The notes under the pieces were generated by a model. That model saw only the letters and a program-made list of their open reading frames with translations. It did no database searches and was not told the DNA's origin. Below are positions 46,901 through 58,900 of a stretch of DNA of 64,000 nt, one piece after another (position 1 is the first letter of the stretch; each line of letters opens with the position of its first letter). Source of the stretch: Pelobates cultripes (lineage: Eukaryota > Chordata > Amphibia > Anura > Pelobatidae); NCBI GenBank assembly GCA_933207985.1, contig OW240914.1, forward strand, positions 131,217,955 to 131,281,954, given 5' to 3'. A program made the translations under genes and the position numbers.

Positions 46901-49900
46901 CACATTGGCACATACACAGATAAAATATATATATATATACAAACACACACAACTGACATACATCAGAGCCACCTTCCTTTTAACTTACCTTGTGGTCCTG
47001 GTGATGTTGGCTGAGGCGGATGGGAGTGGGCTGCTCAGGGTCGGTGAAAGGATTTTTGCTGCCCTAGACAAAAGAAAAATTTGCCGCCCACCCCCCCGTG
47101 TGACATCACAATACCCCACCCATATGATCTGCCATTTGAACTAACACCAGTGCTACACACAGTGTGTGTTTACATTAAAAGGCCTACAGAGACAGGCTAT
47201 AGACACCAGAACCACTACACTAAGCTGCAGTGGTTCTGGGGACTATAGGGTCCCTTTAATGTGAGGTAAATAAGAGATTAGTGCCACGAATAATATACTA
47301 GATTGCCTACTTTCAACCAGATGAGGAGGATGATGAGCTCTGGCTGCAGTATGGCTTCACTGGTCTGGTGTAGAACAGGATCTCTGGAGGCTGTTTGTAA
47401 TTGTGGTCATGAAAGTCAATGTTATGGGGGAACGTGAAGCAGTTCCATTTTTTTGGGCCCCCTGCACAGCTCAAGGTCTGGGCCCCCAGGGTCTGACGGT
47501 GAGTATGCCCATAAGGCCCACCCATAAGTCCACCTACATGTTCCACCCATGAGTTCGCTCACAGGGAGTGGAGTGTGTAGGGAGATGTGTTACGTTTTAG
47601 TGTAGCGGATCTAAAGCTTATGTAATGTAGTGTATAGGGATACCAATTTGTGTAGGTGATGCAGTGTGTTTTTGTGTAAGGGATAGAAAGCAGTGTGTGT
47701 TTGTGTGTAATGGATGTATTGTGTGTTTCTGGTTGTGTTTAACGGACCACTATAGGCACCCAGACCACTTCAGTTTAATGAAGTGGTCTGGGTGCCAGGT
47801 CCAGCTAGGGTTAACCCTTTTTTTTTATTTTTATTTTTTATAAACCTAGCAGTTTCAAAGTAACTGCTATGTTTATAATAGGGTTAATCCAGCCTCCAGT
47901 GGCTGTCTCTTGACAGCCGCTAGAGGCGCTTGCGTGCTTCTCACTGTGATTTTCACAGTAAGCCGACGCCTGCGTCCATAGGAAAGCATTGTGTATGCTT
48001 TCCTATGGACTGGCTGAATGCGCATTCAGTCGAAGAGGAGGAAGAGAGATCCCCGCCCGGCGCTGGAGAAAGAGGTAAGTTTAATCCCTGCCTCTCCCCA
48101 GAGCCCGGCGGGAGGGGGACCCTGAGGGTGGGGGCACCCTCGGGGCACTATAGTGCCAGGAAAATGAGTATGTTTTCCTGGCACTCTAGTGATCCTTTAA
48201 GGGATTCATTGTGTGAATCTGTGTTTGTATGTTTAAGAGATGCAAGGTGTGTTTCTGTGTATGTAAGGGGGTGCATTGAGTGTGTGTGTAAGAGATGCAT
48301 TGTGTGTTTCTGCATATGTGTGTAAGGGATGCATTGTATTTGTGTGTAAGGGTTGCATTGTGGATTGTATGTGTATCTGTGTGTAAGGGAAGCATGGTGT
48401 GTGTAGGGATGCATTGTGTGTTTGTGTATGTATAGGGAAGCACTGTGTGTGTAGTGTAAGAGAGTTAGTGGGGTAGGATAGGGGCCAAGTCCTACCAGCC
48501 CCTACTGCTCTCCTCTCCCGTCCCTTACTGCTCTTCCCTGCCCCACTGTCCCTTAACGATCTCCCCTGTCCCTTAGTGATCTCCCTACCCCCTTTCCTGT
48601 AGTGCTCTCCCCTCATGTCTCCAAGTGCTCTCTCCTACCCCCCACAGAACTCTCCCCCGCCCCCTGTCCTTAAAGGACCACTATAGTGCCAGGAAAACAC
48701 TCGTTTTCCTAGCACTATAGTGCCCTGAGGGTGCCCCCACCCTCAGGGACCCCCTCCCGCCCGGCTCTGGAAAGGGGAAAGGGGTAAAAACTTACCTTTT
48801 TCCAGCGCTGGGCGGAGAGCTCTCCTCCTTCTCTCCTCCTCCGATCCTCCCCGCCGGCTGAATGCGCACGCGCGGCAAGAGCTGCGCGCGCATTCAGCCG
48901 GTCACATAGGAAAGCATTCATAATGCTTTCCTATGGACGCTGGCGTGCTCTTACTGTGAAAATCACAGTGAGAAGCACGCAAGCGCCTCTAGTGGCTGTC
49001 AATGAGACAGCCACTAGAGGATTAGGGGGAAGGCTTAACCCATTGATAAACATAGCGGTTTCTCTGAAACTGCTATGTTTATTAAAAAATGGGTTAACCC
49101 TAGCTGGACCTGGCACCCAGACCACTTCATTAAGCTGAAGTGGTCTGGGTGCCTAGAGTGGTCCTTTAAGAGCTCTCCCTTGCATCCCTTAGAGCTCTCC
49201 CCTGCCCCTTAGTGGTCTCCCCTGCCCCTTAGTGGTCTCCCCTTAGTGGTCTCCCCTCTCTAGTGGTCTCTCCTTAGTGGTCTCTCTTTCCCCGCCTCCC
49301 TTAATGTACTCTCCCCTTCTCACCCTTCCCTCCCCCCGTGGTCTTTCCTCATCATCCACCCCTCCCATGGTGGTATCTCCCCCACATCCCCTGCCTCAGT
49401 GGTCTCAAACCTCCCCCCCCCCTCCCCCCCCTGTTCTCCTCACGCTCCCTTTCCTACCCTGTGTAGCGTGGCCACTTTGTGTCCTGTACCCTGCCAGACT
49501 GACAGGAAGTCAGGCAATTCCTTTCAGTCAGGCCAGGTACAGGAGACGGATGCTCCTGTACCGCGGACTGGAGCTTAGCCACACCACACTGAGGGACTGA
49601 CAGGAGGGAGCTGTGACAGAACTCTGGCACTCCGACTGAGTACCTCCGCCAATCGATGGCCTAGTGCTCGCTGAGGACGCCAAGCACTCCAACCGACACC
49701 ATCAGCACTGCAGACCCCACTTCCAGCGATACAGCTGCGCCAGGGTCTCGCCATCTCCACCCATCCTGGATCCACGACCAGGATCCAGCTCCCAGTGGGT
49801 GAACCTCTCCTAAATCCAGAGAGCGTAGCAAGAGTTTACTCTGGGGAGTAAGTGATTATAGCAATCCCCAGAGTGTAGTTTTCCAATCCCCCAAACATGA

Positions 49901-52900
49901 GCCAAGGCTTAATGCTGGAACAAGACTTTACTGGAAGTAACAACAACAGGTATTCAAGCTACAGTTTCTTTTATGCCCTGCTCCCATGCAGGGGAGGGAC
50001 ACACACGTTATCTACAGTAGCCAATAAAACAGAGGTTACAGCCCACACAAAATCCTCCCCTCTGCCTGTGATTCAATTATCTTATACAATAGAAGATGCA
50101 ATTATCACAGGTAGGAAAAATACAGTTTTTACAGCATGTTCATAACTTCTAAAATATACATTACATTCACATAAAAATTATATATTTACAATCAATCCAT
50201 TCAGGGAAACAACATATCAAAAAAATGGCATGAATCAGACCAGGGGTTCAGAAGTTAGTAAGTATATTTTGGGGCCTGGCTGGCAGCATGGCTATCTGGC
50301 CCAAACCGGTTTTACAGAGCCCTCTATCCTGGAGACAATGGGGAAAACTGAATTGAACGGGCCAAATCTCCCAGGGTCCATAGTCACAGGGCAAGAGGGG
50401 GGCAAGCAGTCCTCTCCAGGCACAAGTGGCGAAGGGCACTTTGTAACAGTAATAAATCCATGAATAAAGTAGCAGGGAGGGAAAGTATCGAATGAATGGA
50501 AGGGAATCTTCACAATTGCCCCCCTTTTACTCCCTGCTCCGGCAGAGATGACTGGACCTTTCCGGGTCCAGTGTGGCTGACGGGGCTGCCAGACATTAGT
50601 CCCAGAATAAGTCTGTTTGGCGGGCCAGCCCACATACAGCATTCAAAGGGCCAGACCTCCCGGGTCCATAATCCCAAGGCAAGAGGCCGGCGAGTAGTCC
50701 TCTCCAGGCGCGCAGGCCCCTGACCTTCCGTCTGTCAGTACCCCGGTTAGTCAGGCAGCCCATCCACAAATAAAAATTAGCAGAGTAGCCCCCCCACAAT
50801 AAATGGTACTGGCCTGTAGGTTCAAGTTTGTAGTGGGACAGCTCAACACCCTCGGTCTCCCTGGTGCAGCTAGGCAAACTGCTGGTGCTGCTTGGGGGGC
50901 AGAGGCCAGCGACGCTCTGCCCTGCTGCCAGCTCTTCCGCTGGGGTACCCCGTGGTAAGCCAGGCTCTGGACCCGGGGAAAAGGGGGGGCAGAGGCTAAC
51001 AGCACTCTGTCCAGATGCCAACTCTGCTGCTGGGAGGGGGTCAGTGGGTATCAAGGGCTCATCCACTGCACCTAGGACCCAGTTGGGATGTAGCTGGGGA
51101 GGGGAAGTTTTGCTTACCTCCTCCTCCTGGCATCCCTGCGGGGTTGGTTGGGGATGTGGATCGCCCGTCCCGCATCACTGTAGTACTGGCACAGAGACCG
51201 CGGTCCCATCTGCGCCAGTGTAGTTAGGGTTGTTTTCCCCCTCACCCGGTACCTCCTGCTGCGGTGGGAGAGGGGGCCCGGCTGCCCCCACTCCCCAGGA
51301 TGCTGGTTGCTATTAGGTGGAGGGATCTGCCATCCCCTCCTCCTGGAACTCAGGCTGCCGCTGGGAAGAGAGACCGGGTGTCTCCTCTCCCTGGGAGATG
51401 TACTGCCGCTGGGGATCTGGGCCGGGTACCCAGCATCCCAGTAGGGCCGGTGGAGAGACCTCGGTCCCATCTCCACCTGCCATCTGTGTGCGTCCCCAGG
51501 ACACGTCTATGAGGTGCACTACCTCAGGTACCTCTGGTTGGTGGAGGAGAGGGAGGCTGGTTGCTGTACGGTGGAGGGATCTGCCATCCCCTCCTCCTGG
51601 AACTCAGGCTGCCGCTGGGAAGAGAGACCGGTTGTCTCCTCTCCCTGTGAGATGCACTGCCGCTGGGGATCTGGGCTGGGTACCCAGCATCCCTATAGGG
51701 CCGGTGGAGAGACCTCAGTCCCATCTCCACCTGCCATCTGTGTGTGTCCCCAGGACAAGTCTATGAGGTTGCCCACCTCCGGCTGCTGTTGGAGAGGGAG
51801 CCCGGTTGCCTCCCCTCCCCAGGACGCTGGTTGCTGTACGGGGAAGGGATCTACCATCACCTCCTCCTGGAACTCAGGTTGCCGCTGGGGAGAGACACCA
51901 GTTGTCTCCTCTCCCTTGACAACACACTGCCTCTGGGGAGTCAGAGCGACTGTCTCAACTCCCAGTGATGATGGTTGCTGCAGGGACGAGGAACCGACAA
52001 TCTCCTCTACCTGGGATGCTGTCTGCCGCTGGGAAGAAAGACCAATTGGCAACAGCCCCAATCTCCGCAATCACCACTCTCATTCCCATGCCGCTCGATT
52101 CTCCGCAGCCAATTTGAGCATAGTTGCCAGAATCGTCTCTGTCGAAGGATTAGGGCCATATCTGGATAACCGCTTCTTCATCTCCTCTCTATAAGCATCG
52201 CCCTCAAAACGATAGGTCATGTTTGCTGTGAGCAGGGGCGCTGTACGAATACTAGCGTTGCCCTCAAATTGTAATTCCAAACGTTACCGGTGCCTCTGCG
52301 CTGCTTCTCCTCGCACTAGGACGCCATCCCACCGCTGCCAACAGTTGTGACGGAACGCTGGCACTCCGACTGAGTTCCTCCGCCAATCGATGTGCTTAGT
52401 GCTCGCTGAGGACTCCAAGCACTCCAACCGACACCATCAGCACTGCAGACCCCACTTCCAGCGATACAGCTGCGGCGGGGTCTCGCCATCTCCACCCACC
52501 CTGGATCCACGACCAGGATCCAGCTCCCAGTGGGTGAACCTCTCCTAAATCCAGAGAGCGTAGCAGGAACAAATCAAGCTATTGCAAGAGTTTACTCTGG
52601 GGAGTAAGTGATTATAGCAATCCCCAGAGTGTAGTTTTCCAATCCCCCAAACATGAGCCAAGGCTTAATGCTGGAACAAGACTTTACTGGAAGTAACAAC
52701 AACCGGTATTCAAGCTACAGTTTCTTTTATGCCCTGCTTCCATGCAGGGGAGGGACACACACGTTATCTACAGTAGCTAATAAAACAGAGGTTACAGCCC
52801 ACACAAAATCCTCCCCTCTGCCTGTGATTCAATTATGTTATACAATAGAAGATGCAATTATCACAGGTAGGAAAAATACAGTTTTTACAGCATATTCATA

Positions 52901-55900
52901 ACTTCTAAAATATACATCACATTCATATATATATTTACAATCAATCCATTCAGGGAAACAACATATCAAAAAATGGCATGAATCAGACCAGGGGTTCAGA
53001 AGTTAGTAAAGTATATTTTGGGGCCTGGCTGGCAGCATGGATATCTGGCCCAAACCGGTTTTACAGAGCCCTCTATCCTGGAGACAATGGGGAAAATAAT
53101 CAAATTATCCAGGGATAGAGGCAGACTCCATTGAGCACATGTTCCCAGTGAAACACAAAAAGATACAAAAATACATAACTCCTATCATACTGAATTGAAC
53201 AGGCCAAATCTCCCAGGGTCCATAGTCACAGGGCAAGAGGCGGGCAAGCAGTCCTCTCCAGGCACAAGTGGCGAAGGGCACTTTGTCACAGTAATAAATC
53301 CATGAATAAAGTAGCAGAGAGGGAAAGTATTGAATGAACGGAGGGGGATTCTTCACAGGAGCGCTGTGTGCTTCCCTCCTGCCAATCCATCTTTTCTTGC
53401 GCTCTACAGCGCTCTCAGCATGCTGCTCCCTCTCTGCGCTGCCGTTTCCAGTCCCCTCCTCCCAGAGTGCTGTCACTTCCTCCCAGCCGGCTGATACTAC
53501 AGGGGCCCAGTCAGGTGGCTTGGCCCTTTATGAGCACGACTGGGCCCCTGTTAAGTGATCAAATGGCGGCCGATATGTTGTTTGGCAAAATTACGGCGGA
53601 ACCCCAGGGTTCCACTGAACACCACTTGGGAAACGCTGGGCTACACTAATACTGTAAATACTTAGGTTAGTTCCTTTTTTTTTTTTTCCTGCATGTATTT
53701 ATATACCACCAGATGTGACTAGCTATCAGGCCCCCTCTTTATTTAAAAGGTCCTATTTTAAAAAAAAAATCTTTCTGTATTTATAATAGCTGAAGGGTTA
53801 TACTCTACCATTCCAAGTGCTGGATTATACTAGTTTTAGTGAAGCCACTGGTGCACATGAGAATGTGTATGAGTGAGATTTCTTAATTTTTCTATTATTT
53901 TCAAGACCCTGTCATAAAAAAAAATCTTATAATGCAGTTTAAAGATAGATTCCTGCAAATAAGAAAAACAATTGTATCTTCAAATTCTAAATATAGTTCT
54001 ATTCCATGTAGCTTAGTAAACTTGGATGGAGATAATTGCATCATGTTAAAGGATCACTATAGGGTTAGGAACACAAACATGTATTTCTGACCCTATAGTG
54101 TTAACACCACCATCTAGCCCCTCATGCCTCCATAACTATAGTAAAAATCTTACTGTATTCAAGCCTGAAGCTGTAAGTCTGCATGCTGTTAGACTCAGAA
54201 AATCAAGCAGTCTGCTGACGTGGTAGGCTGATCCAATCACAGTGCTTCCCCATAGGTTTGGCTGAGACTGACAAAGATGCAAATCAGGGGCAGAGCCAGC
54301 ATGATTCAAACACAGCCTGGCCAATCCGCATCTCCTCATAGAAATGAATTGAATCAATGAATCTCTATGAGGAAAGTTCAGTGTCTGCATGCAGAGGGAG
54401 GAGATACTGAATCACAGGATGATGTGCACAGTGCTGCCCTGTGCTCTGCTGACAGCAGATCTGAGTGGATGGAGGCATATTATGCCTCCATCAACTCCAA
54501 AGTCCTTCTGGTTCACTCTGAGTGACTGCAACTGGAGGTGTTCCTAGCTTTCAATGTAAGCACTGTATTTTCCCAGAAAATACAGTGTTTACATGAGAGA
54601 GGCTGCAGGGAGCTATAGTTCTGAAGTTATTTAGGTGACTATAGTGTCCCTTTAAGTTATTTTCAACTAAAGTTCAAGTGACAGACCCTTTAAAGAAAGT
54701 GTAAAACATTGCTTCTTGTTCCTACAAGCTGATGTGGATTCTTTTTAAAATGCAATTTGTATCAGATGAATGTCTATCATTATGCAGGATGTAGAATAAG
54801 GTGGTGTCTTTTCTTATTTTCTAAACTGTGCATTGTTTCAGGATTCATGACCACGTGGTACACAGCGAGCTACCCTTGGTACAGGAGCTTACTGCCACCC
54901 TTCGGGAATGGGGGGCACTGTGGCACATGCTGTATGTGGTGAGTATGAAATCCTGAGCACATATTGGTATGGGGCGATTGCAATTCCTGCGGTCACTAAT
55001 GCCTTGTCTCTCTTACAGTACAACGAGCGACCAAAGTTCACACAGGTACAAGACATGATATCCCAGTTGATGGAATGGCGCTCACAGATCATGTCTGGGA
55101 CTTTACCCAAGGATGATTTGGGCGAACTCCGCAAGAAAGTGACAGCAAAGATAGACTATGGAAATAGGTAAACAATGGAATGTAGAGTATAGAGGCATCA
55201 GTCCTTGGAAGAAATAGTGGAAAGGAGAATGAACAAAGAAAACTTTACCTTCTTAGGTGAAGATGTTTGGTAGTCTAGAAAACAAGTGGAACTGTTATGT
55301 CTAATTTATCTAAGAATTTATGACCAAAGAAAAAGTATTTTATTCTTGGTGGTAGTTTGTTTTAAATTCTTTTTAATGAATTGGTATTTTGTGGCAATCC
55401 AAAATGTAGCAAGAGAACTAGAAAGGCAGGAAAAGATGGTATCCATCAGAGAGTCAAAATATTAGAAGGAAATCTATTTGGGATATGAACATCAAACTGT
55501 ATACTTGCCTGTACTTGGTGCTCTGTAATAAGCAGTCTGAGCTTAAAGTAAGGACATAAAGTGTGCTAGCAATAATGTTCTCGATTTTAACGTTTATTAG
55601 TGTGTGACATTACAATGTCTGATCACAGGCTACAGGCAAAGTGAGCCTAACATTATCATTTGTAGTTTGTGCCCAAAACGTTCTTGCTGGAAACTGGAGA
55701 TATTAAGGAACACCCACACTCTAGCCACATCAAAATCAATAAACAAACAAACAAAAAAATCTTCATCTCAGTCAATTTGTCTGTTTTTAATACACTTCTC
55801 TGTACAGGGTGTTGGGATTGGACCTGGTGGTTAGAGCTGAGAACGGGAACATTCTGGACCCTGATGAAACCAGCGTGATCACCTTGTATCGTTCTCATGA

Positions 55901-58900
55901 GTCTGCTTCCCGACGGATTGATGAGCGGATCCAAGAGGAGACGGTACTGATAAACATGCAGCAGTTACTGTATCCATATACATAGATGTAGAATACGTTC
56001 TATGTGTCCACAGAGACACTTGCAGTCACTATTTGGTTACTTTTCTCACCCATTTCATACCTTTCTTCCTGTCCTCTCTGACAGTGTCATCTTCAACCAC
56101 TGGATTCATGGAGCCCTGCCATGCTTCATGCTGCTCACACATACAGCTTGTACGTGAACCTTAAGAACTTTGTATGTAACATGGCAGAGGATGCAGAGTT
56201 ACTCATGTCCCTCTATGATCCGGACAACTCCCGCTTCATCAGGTAAGATTTATCATTTGGCAGAAAAGACTACATATTCTAATTTTGTTTTATATTTTCT
56301 GTGTATGTGTTGGGGTTTGCCTTTACATCTTACAATGTCTGAACACATGCATGTATACATTGTGTGCGTATAAATATACATACTTATATTTACATACATG
56401 TTTTTAACTTAAAATGGGATCTCCTCTTCATTTAAATTCCTGTAATAAGAAAAATTTGACTTGACTTAAACAAAAATGATTAAAGGTTAGTGGATATTTA
56501 AATAAATTTACACCAAGCTCAAGTAAGACAAATGAACAATTGACATTTGTTTCCCCAAATGTAGATACTGCCACACTTCCATGGTTTAGTTTCTGCTGAA
56601 CATTCACATTTCTACAGAAAAGATTCACATTTATGTCTGTACTTAGTTGGTTCCATCGGTAACCATGTGGATCATTGTAGTGATGGTGGGAAAATTTTAG
56701 TTTGGAAGAAACATTAATTTCCTCCTAACCACATCCACACCCACACCACGCTTTTCCATATGGTAGACTCATAAACTTTGGCATTTGCCAATTTAAGATG
56801 TGCCTGACTATCCTTGGCCCCAATGAGATTCTCTGTAATTTCCGGAATTATTGCTCCACTTGCTCGTGGCGTTGGGCAAACATCCTTGGAAGCAGTCATA
56901 ATACAATGTTATCCATTAAACTGAGAATTCAAAGTGAATTTCAAGCGTAAAGCCAAAATAGCCAAACTGAGCACAGAATTAACTTGGATAATTTTTTGTA
57001 ACTGGCTATATTGGCCTAAATGTTTAAGTTCACTACTCTGTAGTGTTGAATTTCCATCATTGTTATACTATTTTACTTGTCCATGGATTGGTGAAGGCCA
57101 AAATAGGTAGGTTTTGTTTTTTTGATGGCGACAACCAGTGTTTGTGTTTTTTGTTTTGTTTTTTTCCTTTCTTACTTATTATTTTTCTTAGTGACCAGGG
57201 CTGCTTAAAATATTGTGCTCTCATTGATTAAAACATGTAACTCAAACTTCCATCTTCTTAAAGTGATCAATAACTTCTAGGTACACTTACTACTATGATA
57301 AAAGCCATTGTTGTATACAAATAGTAAGTAACATTTTATGATAGGCTGTTTATAAGGCTATTTATTTTTAGAACGTTCACAAAAATCACATAATTTTAGG
57401 ACAAATTAATACGGGGTTAAACATATTTAACAGTTGGCTATTTTTTCTACAAGAAACCTCTTCATTAGTGTGTGTGTGTGTATTTTTAAATTGGTTTTAA
57501 GATTTCTGCAAGTGCTGCATATTGCATAGGCTTTATTTGCAAATCACTTAAATTATTTAAATTCTTGACTGGTTTGCGAACATTACCAACATAATTACCA
57601 GTGTCTAATTTATCTGGTATGCTGATATACTGATTTCTGAACTACTACATGTAAGTTACAGTGTTTCCCTTGGCTTGCAGTGAGAATTACCTTGTTCGTT
57701 GGGGGAGTTCTGGCATGCCAAAGGACATTGATAAATTAAACAACTTGCAAGCTGTGTTTACTGTAAGTAGCGTACTACTTTAAAACCCTGATCTCTGTTA
57801 CCACTACATTCCCCCTACCTTGCAGATGTGTATTTTTTAACCTCATTATATATAAAGTCCTGGTTTAAACCTTTTCTCCTAAATTTTTTTAGCAATTTAT
57901 CCAGTGAAGCTAGAACTATTTATTCATGCCTTATCAATGTTGTCTCATTACTTGTGGAGGGAGGGAGCACATTCCAAAAGGAATGAGAAATGTTTCTGGA
58001 TTAAGATTCTATATTTTTGTTTAGATCATACCTGCCATCTAAAAACAACTTTACATTAATCATTGGAACAAACATTATTTATAATAACATTGTCTATATG
58101 TAGTGTTAAACATTCTTTAAAAATGATTCAGCACTTGTGAAGGTATTTTAATGATGCGTTCTAGCATATTGTGCTGAAAGATATAATCCAAGTGAGTAGA
58201 AATAATACAAGGTAATTGAAACAACTCTGTTTGACCTTGAATTTTACCTTGAACCCCTTAAATACAATGTAAGGGCACTCTTGGCTCCTTAAAGGACCAC
58301 TATAGTGCCAGGAAAACATACTCGTTTTCCTGGCACTATAGTGCCCTGAGGGTGCCTCCACCCTCAGGGACCCCCTCCCGCCCGGCTCTGGAAGGGGGAA
58401 AGGGGTAAAAACTTACCTTTTTCCAGCGCTGGGCGGAGAGCTCTCCTCCTTCTCTCCTCCTCCTATCCTCCTCCTGGGCTGAATGCGCACGCGCGGCAAG
58501 AGCTGCGCGCGCATTCAGCCTGTCGCATAGGAAAGCATTTACAATGCTTTCCTATGGACGCTTGCGTGCTCTCCCTGTGAAAATCACAGTGAGAAGCACG
58601 CAAGCGCCTCTAGTGGCTGTCAATGAGACAGCCACTAGAGGATCAGGGGGAAGGATTAACCCATTGATAAACATAGCAGTTTCTCTGAAACTGCTATGTT
58701 TATAAAAAAAATGGGTTAACCCTAGCTGGACCTGGCACCCAGACCACTTCATTAAGCTGAAGTGGTCTGGGTGCCTCGAGTGGTCCTTTAACTTCTAGAG
58801 CTCTATGTAGTGATTATGCTATTAGGAGTTTTTGGGCACTGTACCTTGTTTTGTGCCAGACCTTTTTTTGGTGATTTGGCAGAAGCCTTCGCTCCCATGG

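Larger units (their letters stand above)
49612..53357 (-). mobile_element. Non-autonomous LTR retrotransposon, complete, minus strand
   Basis: Direct LTRs lie at 49612-50514 and 52346-53357. On the + strand both begin TGTGAC and end TTCACA. The target duplication GGAGC is perfect (49607-49611 and 53358-53362). On the minus strand the primer site GGCAGCGGTGGGAT (52326-52339) fits the 3' end of tRNA-Leu, and a purine tract AAAAGGGGGGCAAT sits just before the 3' LTR (50515-50528). The 1.83-kb interior encodes no protease, RT or integrase. Confidence 0.88.
45017..53638. mobile_element. Possible hAT-like element expanded by nested insertions
   Basis: The left end CGGGGGTTCTCAATTAGG and the right end (minus strand) CAGCGTTTCCCAAGTGG are similar in hAT style. 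Flanks GGCTACCC (45009-45016) and GGCTACAC (53639-53646) agree at 7 of 8 bases. Both ends are followed inward by GTGGAACCCT-type text. Within lie microsatellites, a Tc1 copy, MITEs and an LTR element. This is an inference from the ends only. Confidence 0.4.
44781..54841 (+). other. DOCK5 intron 4 (about 10 kb)
   Basis: This intron is occupied mainly by repeats and mobile elements. No other DOCK5 exon was seen. 53660-54040 shows no features beyond A/T-rich DNA. Confidence 0.8.

Noticed and set aside
51264..52194. + strand frames with repeated Trp/Cys-rich blocks
   Set aside because: They are antisense to the LTR element and reflect its 260-bp tandem repeats; no domain recognised.
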